A stretch of 64,000 bases of DNA from Enterovibrio qingdaonensis (GTDB lineage: Bacteria; Pseudomonadota; Gammaproteobacteria; Enterobacterales; Vibrionaceae), in assembly GCF_028683135.1 (NCBI RefSeq), contig NZ_JAJUBB010000009.1, forward strand, positions 1-64,000. The letters run 5' to 3'. Each line of letters opens with the position of its first letter. Position 1 is the stretch's first letter. Positions 57,387-64,000 of the stretch are shown here, piece after piece. The translations under genes and the position numbers were made by a program. The notes under the pieces are model-generated. The model saw only the letters and a list, made by a program, of their open reading frames with translations. It ran no database searches and was not told where the DNA came from.

Positions 57387-58331
57387 ATGAAACCAATATT
57401 TGGCCGTGGGCCATCTCTACAATTACGCCTGTTGTTTGCTCTTTTGGTATCAGCCAGCTTAATGCTGGCTGATAGCCGTCTTGGTGCATTTACAAACTTC
57501 CGCTATCTGCTGAACTCTGTGGTCGCACCGTTGCAATACGCATCGAACGTACCGCGAGACATGTTGGACAACCTGTTCCGACAATTCACGTCACATCAGC
57601 AACTTCTTATCGATAACGCCAAACTGAAAGAAGAAGTGTTAACGCTTCGCTCAGGCCAATTGTTGTTTGACCAAATGGAACAGGAAAATCAGCGCTTGAG
57701 AGAATTGCTGGGCTCCCCATTTGTGCGCGATGAACGCAAAATGGTGGCGGAAGTGATGGCGGTGGATTCCGATCCTTACAAACACCAAGTCATGATCGAT
57801 AAAGGCCGAACAAACGGCGTTTATGAAGGTCAACCCGTGATTAATGAACGCGGGATCGTGGGACAAGTTTCTTACGTTGGTGCACACAACAGTCGCGTTT
57901 TATTGATCACCGACCCGACACATGCAATCCCTGTACAGGTGGTCAGAAATGATGTGCGCGTGATCGCCGCAGGGCGTGGTCAAACCGATAATATTCAATT
58001 AGAAAATATTCCAAGCAGTGCGGACATAGAGCCCGGTGATATGTTGGTGACGTCTGGACTAGGGGGCGTTTTTCCTGAAGGGTATCCCGTTGCCAAGGTC
58101 ACGTCATTTTCATTTGATAACAAGCGTCCGTTTGCACAAGTAGATGCGAAACCAGAAGTGCAGTTTGACCGTTTACGTTATCTGTTGCTGGTTTGGCCGA
58201 CTAACGTTGATAAACACGAAGCACCGGCACCAGACGCGATTGAGACTGACGCTCCTAAGGCGGAAGTACCATCGAAAGCGACGCCGGCAAGTGAAGCACC
58301 TGTAGAACAACAAGAGAAGACGGATGGCTAA
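57387..58331 (+). CDS. mreC: rod shape-determining protein MreC
   Basis: The 314-residue inner-membrane protein has one N-terminal membrane segment (about 11-30) and a coiled coil (about 65-105). Two beta-barrel domains follow, with VMIDKGRTNGVYEGQPV and TSGLGGVFPEGYPVAKV. An acidic, proline/alanine-rich tail ends the protein. It links MreB to the elongation synthases. It overlaps mreD by 8 bases. Confidence 0.96.
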   Translation: MKPIFGRGPSLQLRLLFALLVSASLMLADSRLGAFTNFRYLLNSVVAPLQYASNVPRDMLDNLFRQFTSHQQLLIDNAKLKEEVLTLRSGQLLFDQMEQENQRLRELLGSPFVRDERKMVAEVMAVDSDPYKHQVMIDKGRTNGVYEGQPVINERGIVGQVSYVGAHNSRVLLITDPTHAIPVQVVRNDVRVIAAGRGQTDNIQLENIPSSADIEPGDMLVTSGLGGVFPEGYPVAKVTSFSFDNKRPFAQVDAKPEVQFDRLRYLLLVWPTNVDKHEAPAPDAIETDAPKAEVPSKATPASEAPVEQQEKTDG

Positions 58332-58812
58332 TTCAACTTTGCGTGGCCACGCACTTATTTGGCTGTCATTTATTGTCGCTCTTATATTGCAGGCGGCACC
58401 TTGGCCAGGGGAACTTGCGCCATTTAGGCCATCATGGGTTTTGCTTGTCGCATTTTACTGGGTGTTAGCACTTCCTCACCGCGTCAATGTCGGTACCGCA
58501 CTGGTACTGGGCTTGTTGTGGGATTTGATGCTGGGATCGACGCTGGGTGTACGCGGACTGATGATGTCTGTGGTGGTGTATATTGTGGCATTAAACTTCC
58601 AAATGCTGCGCAATATGTCACTGTGGCAGCAGGCGGCAATCCTGTCCTTGCTGACACTTGCCGGTAAAGTCCTCGAGTTTTGGGCGGAATATTTAGTCTC
58701 AGATGTGAAGTTTGACCCGACACTTCTTTGGTCCGGTGTGCTTAACTTCTTACTGTGGCCTTGGTTATTTTTGCTGTTACGACGGGTTCGTCGTCAGTTT
58801 TCGATTAAATAA
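58324..58812 (+). CDS. mreD: rod shape-determining protein MreD
   Basis: The 162-residue inner-membrane protein has five to six hydrophobic segments and the typical GLLWDLMLGSTLGVRGL motif. It is part of the elongasome with MreB and MreC. Its ATG overlaps the mreC end. Confidence 0.94.
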   Translation: MANSTLRGHALIWLSFIVALILQAAPWPGELAPFRPSWVLLVAFYWVLALPHRVNVGTALVLGLLWDLMLGSTLGVRGLMMSVVVYIVALNFQMLRNMSLWQQAAILSLLTLAGKVLEFWAEYLVSDVKFDPTLLWSGVLNFLLWPWLFLLLRRVRRQFSIK

Positions 58813-58824
58813 AGTGGTGAGCCA

Positions 58825-59412
58825 ATGGCAGATCTTCAACTTTATCTCGCATCTGCCTCTCCCCGCAGGAAGGCACTGCTTGAACAATTGAACCTTCGTT
58901 TCGACGTATTGCGCGTCGATGTTGAAGAACAACGCCAAGCTCAAGAAGAAGCGGTGGACTATGTCCGCCGTTTGTCCTTTGATAAGGCCATGGCAGGTGT
59001 ACAAGTCGCACCACAATCTCTTCCCGTTCTGGGCTCTGACACCATCGTTGTTTGCGATGGACAGGTCATGGAAAAACCAGAAAACATTGAACATTCCCGT
59101 CAAATGCTTTCGCTATTGTCCGGACGCCAACATCAGGTAATGACCGCAGTTACACTGGCTGACAGGAACCAATCCCTGACGACGCTTGTCACAACAGATG
59201 TATGGTTTAAGTCGCTGTCTTTAGACGAGATAGATGCTTATTGGGAAAGCGGTGAACCTTGTGACAAGGCCGGAAGCTACGCTATCCAAGGTCTCGGAGG
59301 CCGTTTCGTTACTCGCATTGAAGGTAGTTACCATGCTGTGGTTGGCTTACCTCTTTATGAAACAGACGCTCTGTTTAACGAATTTAAAAAATTAAGCGGT
59401 GAAAACCTATGA
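58825..59412 (+). CDS. Maf-type nucleoside triphosphate pyrophosphatase (YhdE group)
   Basis: The 195-residue protein hydrolyses nucleoside triphosphates to monophosphates; YhdE-group members prefer dTTP and UTP. Family motifs are [15 protein letters not shown] at the N-terminus, VLGSDTIV in the middle and [14 protein letters not shown] near the end, with the catalytic lysine in FDKA. It overlaps rng by 4 bases, the usual cluster order. Confidence 0.94.
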   Translation: MADLQLYLASASPRRKALLEQLNLRFDVLRVDVEEQRQAQEEAVDYVRRLSFDKAMAGVQVAPQSLPVLGSDTIVVCDGQVMEKPENIEHSRQMLSLLSGRQHQVMTAVTLADRNQSLTTLVTTDVWFKSLSLDEIDAYWESGEPCDKAGSYAIQGLGGRFVTRIEGSYHAVVGLPLYETDALFNEFKKLSGENL

Positions 59413-60878
59413 ATACAGAGTTGCTAATTAATGTAACGCCGACGGAAACGCGCGTCGCCATGATTGAAGGTGGAAACCTTCAAGAAGTGCACATTGAACG
59501 AGAAGCCAAACGTGGGATCGTGGGCAATATTTACAAAGGTAAGGTCAGCCGAGTCCTACCGGGTATGCAAGCGGCGTTTGTTGATATCGGCTTGGACAAA
59601 GCCGCATTTTTGCATGCGTCTGATATCGTTCCGCACACTGAGTGTGTGGCGGAAAACGAAAAACAGCAGTTCCAAGTTCGTGATATTTCCGAGCTCGTTC
59701 GCCAAGGCCAAGATATCGTCGTTCAAGTTGTTAAGGATCCTCTGGGTACCAAAGGTGCGCGCCTAACGACAGATATTACGTTGCCATCACGCTATTTGGT
59801 CTTTATGCCGGGGGCATCTCATGTTGGGGTGTCTCAGCGTATTGAAAGCGAAAAGGAGCGTGATCGTCTGAAGAAAATTGTGGGTGATTATTGCGATGAC
59901 TTAGGCGGGTTTATTATCCGTACGGCGGCGGAAGGCGCGTCGGATGAAGAGATGGCACATGATGCCGCGTTTCTTAAACGCCTTTGGAATAAGGTGATTG
60001 AGCGCCGCTCTAAGCGCCCATCAAAGTCCATGCTCTATGGTGAATTGGGTTTGGCGCAGCGCATTCTGCGTGATTTTGTGGGTACAGAGCTCAATATCAT
60101 TCGTATTGATTCAAGAACCGGAATGGAAGCACTGCGCGAATTTACCGAAGAGTTCGTGCCAGAGTTAAGCGACCGCATTGAGCTCTACACGGGTGAGCAG
60201 CCGATTTTTGATATGTACGACACCGAGAACGAAATTCAGCGTTCATTGGATCGTAAAGTGGAATTGAAATCAGGTGGTTATCTCATCATCGACCAAACTG
60301 AGGCGATGACGACGATCGATATCAACACGGGGGCATTCGTTGGCCGTCGTAACCTCGAAGAAACGATTTTCAATACCAACATCGAAGCGACACGCGCTAT
60401 TGCTCGCCAGCTTCGCCTGCGTAACCTTGGCGGCATTATCATTATCGACTTTATAGATATGAGTGCAGATGAGCACCGCCAGCGTGTTATTCAGTCTCTA
60501 GAATTGGCGTTGGCGCGCGATCGCGTTAAGACCAACATCAACGGCTTCACGCAGTTAGGTCTGGTAGAAATGACGCGCAAGCGCACCAGAGAGAGCATCG
60601 AGCATGTGCTTTGTGGTCAATGCCCAAGTTGTGAAGGCCGAGGTACGGTGAAAACCATTGAGACCGTGTGCTACGAAATTCTGCGTGAAATCACCCGAGT
60701 TAACCGCGCCTATGATGCCGACAAGTTTGTGGTATACGCATCGCCTGCGGTTGGTGAGGCTCTGGAAGGCGAAGAGTCTCATGCTGTTGCAGAGCTTGAA
60801 GTGTTTATCGGCAAGCAAGTGAAAGTGCATGTTGAGCCGCTCTACACGCAAGAGCAGTTCGACGTTGTCATGATGTAA
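59409..60878 (+). CDS. rng: ribonuclease G
   Basis: This endoribonuclease processes the 5' end of 16S rRNA and decays some mRNAs. The 489-residue protein has an S1 domain (residues about 38-120). The DNase-I-like catalytic site includes [12 protein letters not shown]-type sequence ([14 protein letters not shown]) and IIIIDFIDM for magnesium. A zinc-link CxxCxxC motif is in [12 protein letters not shown]. The length matches E. coli RNase G; the long C-terminal scaffold of RNase E is absent. Confidence 0.97.
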   Translation: MNTELLINVTPTETRVAMIEGGNLQEVHIEREAKRGIVGNIYKGKVSRVLPGMQAAFVDIGLDKAAFLHASDIVPHTECVAENEKQQFQVRDISELVRQGQDIVVQVVKDPLGTKGARLTTDITLPSRYLVFMPGASHVGVSQRIESEKERDRLKKIVGDYCDDLGGFIIRTAAEGASDEEMAHDAAFLKRLWNKVIERRSKRPSKSMLYGELGLAQRILRDFVGTELNIIRIDSRTGMEALREFTEEFVPELSDRIELYTGEQPIFDMYDTENEIQRSLDRKVELKSGGYLIIDQTEAMTTIDINTGAFVGRRNLEETIFNTNIEATRAIARQLRLRNLGGIIIIDFIDMSADEHRQRVIQSLELALARDRVKTNINGFTQLGLVEMTRKRTRESIEHVLCGQCPSCEGRGTVKTIETVCYEILREITRVNRAYDADKFVVYASPAVGEALEGEESHAVAELEVFIGKQVKVHVEPLYTQEQFDVVMM

Positions 60879-60897
60879 TGAGTAGCTGCTGTTGATA

Positions 60898-63800
60898 GTG
60901 AGATTTACGCGTCGAGTAGCGACAATTATTAAATGGACGCTGGTAAGCCTGTTATTGCTTACTGCAGTTGTAACAGGCGCAATGCGCCTGTTACTGCCTA
61001 ACTTAGATACGGCCAAAGCTCCCATGCAAAAGTGGGCGAATGAGGTCAGCGGTTTCTCTGTAGACTTTGGCTCATTCAAAGGCCACTGGCGTAATCTGGT
61101 TCCTTCCTTAACACTTCACGACTTGTCGTTGTCGACAGCGTCTCGTCATCACACGGTATTAACGGCTGACAGCATCGATATTCAGATCGATCTCTGGCGT
61201 ACGTTAACCACGTGGGAGCCGACATTCTCAAACGTCAGCATTGATGGTTTGCGTCTTGATTTAACGCAACTACCTGCTCGAAACGACAAGGAAGAAACCG
61301 GGCTTAAGAAACAGTTGGAGCAACTGTTTTTAGTCGGCTTGGGTCACTTCTCTGTTCATGATGCCAAGCTGGTGGTGATGTCAGCGTCTGACGAACGAAA
61401 AACGATCGCTATTGAGTCGCTGATTTGGGATAACCAGGCTGGTCAACATCATGTTCAAGGTGTTGTAAGTGTTGAAGGTACGTCGCTTAGCCAAGTCGAT
61501 ATACGAGGTGTATTTACCGAAAGTCGCGGTTTAACGTCTCTTGATGGTGAATTTTATGTCAAGGCGGATGACGTCTCTCTCCAAGAGTGGGTGAGCAGCT
61601 ACGTTAACCCCGAGTTTAAGCTTTTTAGCGCGACAGTGGGGGGAGAAGCTTGGCTGACGGTAGAACAAGGTTTACCGAGAAAAGCCCTGCTTAATATCTC
61701 TGATACCGCCGTTGCGTGGGGACCTAAATCTGCAGCGATTGAATCTCAAGGGCGGACACGAAGCGTATCCATCCCTCAAGGACAGGTGTTTCTTACGCGT
61801 GACAGCAAAGACGAATGGCACCTTGCTACTAACGGTTTTGCCATTAAAACCGGTGAAAAGCACTGGCCTGAACCGCATGTAAAGCTGAGTGTTACGGGTG
61901 ATGACTGGAAATTGAATGTCGATGAGCTGGACATCAAGCTTCTGACACCGTTGACAGAAATAGTGGCACTGCCGGATGGTGTAGAAAATGCACTCCAACA
62001 ATTAGCACCTGCAGGCACTGTGCGTGATCTTCGTGTTGCGAAAAAACAAGGAGAAGAGGTTGCTTACTCGGCATCTGTTCGCCATTTAGCGTTTAACCAT
62101 TGGACCTACCTGCCTGAAGTTCACAAGTTAAATGCGCAGATTTTGGGTGTGGGCACCCAAGGTAAGGCCGTGTTATCGATGAAAGATGACATCTTGCCTT
62201 ATGGAAATTTCTTCCAAGCACCGCTGAATATCAAACGCGGTGATGTCTCGATTTACTGGGACTACAACGATACACGTACCGTGATTTGGTCGGATCATGT
62301 AGCTGTCGCTGCGCCGCATATCAATGTCATCGGTGAGTTCCGATTGGACCTTCCTCATGATGGTGAGCCATGGCTGGCATTCTATGCGGAAGCCAACGCG
62401 AACGACGCAGGCGAAACGTGGCGGTATTTACCGACATTGGCACTTGGCTTTGAACTGACGGATTACCTTTCCTCTGCGATTCGTGGCGGGCAAGCTGAAC
62501 ATGCCAAATTGGTCTGGTTTGGCGACTTTGATACGTTCCCTTACCTGAAAAATGAAGGTGTATTCCAAGCGTATGTCCCTCTGAAAAATGGTCAGTTTAG
62601 TTTCGACACACAGTGGCCGACACTGACCGATCTTCGCTTAGATCTACTTTTCCAGAATGATTCAATGTTCTTGGATGCCTCCAACGTCCGCTTGATGAAA
62701 GCGCGTGGATATAATGTGAAAGGGCAAATACCTTCATTCAGCGAAGATTACTCAAAACTGCTTATTAACGCTGATATTCAGGCAACAGGTGATGAGCTGC
62801 ATGAGTACATGCTGGCGACGCCGCTTGTTGACTCTGTAGGGGCGGCATTAACGCATGTTCAGGTCGACGGCAAAGTCACGGGCAGTATTGACCTCAATAT
62901 TCCGCTTAATGGTGATGATGTCGACGCGAAAGGATCCGTGCGCTTAAAAGACAATGTCGTTTCGATTGTGAGCCCTGAAATGACCTTGAACAAGGTGGGT
63001 GGCACCATTGAATTTCACAACGACATTGTGTGGTCAAAGGGCTTTGATGCGGTTGTTTTAGAGCAGCCTATCAGTGTGGGTTTCAACGGGGAGACGGAGT
63101 CTGACAATTATCTGGTTGATATTGATATCAAAGGTAACTGGCAGGCTGATAAGTTGAAAGCGGCACTTGACCTTTCAGACTTAGATTTGGTGGAAGGTGA
63201 ATCTCGATGGGATTTGGACGTGGGAATCGCACTCAAAGACATCGGCTTTACCTATGACGTTAAGTTGGACGCCGATTTGGCGAACATGCGCGTTCACCTG
63301 CCTGCACCGCTCGATAATCTGGTTTTACAGAAAAGCAAAGGCACCTTGAGGGCATCAGGAAATGGTGAGCGTTTGGTCGGTCAGGTCACATTGCCAAATG
63401 TGAAGTATCAAGCGGATGTCGATATTCAAGGAGAGTTGCCTGAAGTGCTTCGCAGCCGTTTGGTTGTGGGAGAGGGAGAGCTTTCGTTGCACCCGTTGCT
63501 GGGTAACGCCGTCAGTATTGATGTATCAACACTGGATATGGCTGCTTGGAAAGGCGTTATCGATCGGCTGTTAGAAGCTGATAGCAAACACGACAAACCG
63601 TTTCCTGTCATTGTCCCAGAGCCATCTCGCGTTAATGTGAAAGCCAAGAAAATGCTCGCTGGTGAGCTGACCTTTAATAACTTCTCTATGGCAGCGAGAC
63701 AGAAGAGCGACGGTTTCCATATCTTGGTGGGAAGTGAAGAGCTGGCCGGTGATGCTTGGTGGGATGGACACAAGCGGCTTACAGTTTCTATCGAACACCT

Positions 63801-64000
63801 TTTCCTTAACGTCGATCTTGAAGACGATGCGGACGGTGATGTGGAACCAACGCGAGACACCAGCTTTGCCAGCAAGGCAGACAAAGGTGTAATGGCGAAT
63901 ATCCCGTCGACCGATCTCGTGATTAATGAATTGTGGGTTCAGGGATACCGTTTAGGGCGAGTCGAAGCCCAATTACTTAAATCAAACAACACATTGACGC
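60898..64000 (+). CDS. yhdP: YhdP family protein (AsmA-like), partial, runs off the window
   Basis: The open frame runs from GTG 60898 (or TTG 60892) to the window end without a stop, giving about 1034 residues of a family that usually has about 1270. The N-terminus is VRFTRRVATIIKWTLVSLLL, one membrane anchor, followed by periplasmic beta-strand-rich repeats of the AsmA/TamB/YhdP type (DUF3971). YhdP family proteins are bridge-like lipid carriers that move phospholipids to the outer membrane. It follows rng, the conserved order in gamma-proteobacteria. The start has only a weak ribosome site (GAGTAG). Confidence 0.92.
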   Translation, partial: MRFTRRVATIIKWTLVSLLLLTAVVTGAMRLLLPNLDTAKAPMQKWANEVSGFSVDFGSFKGHWRNLVPSLTLHDLSLSTASRHHTVLTADSIDIQIDLWRTLTTWEPTFSNVSIDGLRLDLTQLPARNDKEETGLKKQLEQLFLVGLGHFSVHDAKLVVMSASDERKTIAIESLIWDNQAGQHHVQGVVSVEGTSLSQVDIRGVFTESRGLTSLDGEFYVKADDVSLQEWVSSYVNPEFKLFSATVGGEAWLTVEQGLPRKALLNISDTAVAWGPKSAAIESQGRTRSVSIPQGQVFLTRDSKDEWHLATNGFAIKTGEKHWPEPHVKLSVTGDDWKLNVDELDIKLLTPLTEIVALPDGVENALQQLAPAGTVRDLRVAKKQGEEVAYSASVRHLAFNHWTYLPEVHKLNAQILGVGTQGKAVLSMKDDILPYGNFFQAPLNIKRGDVSIYWDYNDTRTVIWSDHVAVAAPHINVIGEFRLDLPHDGEPWLAFYAEANANDAGETWRYLPTLALGFELTDYLSSAIRGGQAEHAKLVWFGDFDTFPYLKNEGVFQAYVPLKNGQFSFDTQWPTLTDLRLDLLFQNDSMFLDASNVRLMKARGYNVKGQIPSFSEDYSKLLINADIQATGDELHEYMLATPLVDSVGAALTHVQVDGKVTGSIDLNIPLNGDDVDAKGSVRLKDNVVSIVSPEMTLNKVGGTIEFHNDIVWSKGFDAVVLEQPISVGFNGETESDNYLVDIDIKGNWQADKLKAALDLSDLDLVEGESRWDLDVGIALKDIGFTYDVKLDADLANMRVHLPAPLDNLVLQKSKGTLRASGNGERLVGQVTLPNVKYQADVDIQGELPEVLRSRLVVGEGELSLHPLLGNAVSIDVSTLDMAAWKGVIDRLLEADSKHDKPFPVIVPEPSRVNVKAKKMLAGELTFNNFSMAARQKSDGFHILVGSEELAGDAWWDGHKRLTVSIEHLFLNVDLEDDADGDVEPTRDTSFASKADKGVMANIPSTDLVINELWVQGYRLGRVEAQLLKSNNTLT

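Noticed and set aside
60555-61079. 174-residue open frame antisense to rng and yhdP
   Set aside because: It spans the end of rng and the start of yhdP on the other strand and resembles no family.
61776-62018. Short minus-strand open frames inside yhdP
   Set aside because: The plus-strand yhdP frame is open from 60898 to the window end; these are shadows.

Overview
The window reads as a chromosomal segment of a gamma-proteobacterium of the family Vibrionaceae. The evidence is the gene order: uvrA-galU, ssb, csrD(mshH)-mshIJKLMNEGF-pilin-mshCDOPQ, mreBCD-maf-rng-yhdP, and metH-lysC-aminotransferase before uvrA. This is the arrangement known from Vibrio cholerae and relatives. Genus and species cannot be fixed from sequence alone.

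Region 1 (1-350) is the tail of an rRNA operon: tRNA-Thr(GGT), a 5S rRNA and a terminator. Region 2 (350-15300) is mostly housekeeping: metA with tandem MetJ boxes, a CPA1-type Na+/H+ antiporter, metH, lysC behind a lysine riboswitch, a class V aminotransferase, a PglL/WaaL-like membrane protein, uvrA and galU. A perfect LexA (SOS) box sits inside the stem of the galU terminator, just upstream of uvrA.

Region 3 (15456-35707) is the accessory part and the most interesting. It lies between galU and a LuxR/VpsT-type regulator next to ssb; these are close neighbours in V. cholerae. Thirteen genes on the minus strand (31474 down to 15456) are packed with overlaps or short gaps and read as one operon for a Wzx/Wzy-dependent exopolysaccharide: initiating sugar-phosphate transferase, 18-strand-type outer-membrane barrel plus a minimal Wza, Wzc tyrosine autokinase, two GT4 glycosyltransferases, Wzy and Wzx. 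Within the same operon are a CysD/CysN ATP sulfurylase, a DHH phosphoesterase, an SLC13-type permease with RCK_C domains and an NKWYS-type sulfotransferase. Together these would import sulfate, activate it, transfer it to the sugar and recycle the PAP by-product, so the locus probably makes a sulfated exopolysaccharide. Upstream, on the same strand, is a type I secretion pair (PrtD-like ABC, HlyD) with one small protein made almost only of RTX calcium-binding repeats, a likely matrix protein.

Region 4 (35957-40729) holds the LuxR/VpsT-type regulator (a QstR candidate by position), ssb, a LysR regulator and csrD. Region 5 (40871-56150) is a complete MSHA type IV pilus locus, with only one large pilin gene between mshF and mshC and an AT-rich mshQ adhesin gene. 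Region 6 (56267-64000) is mreB-mreC-mreD-maf-rng and the first four fifths of yhdP, which runs off the window.

No CRISPR array, transposase, integrase or prophage gene was seen.
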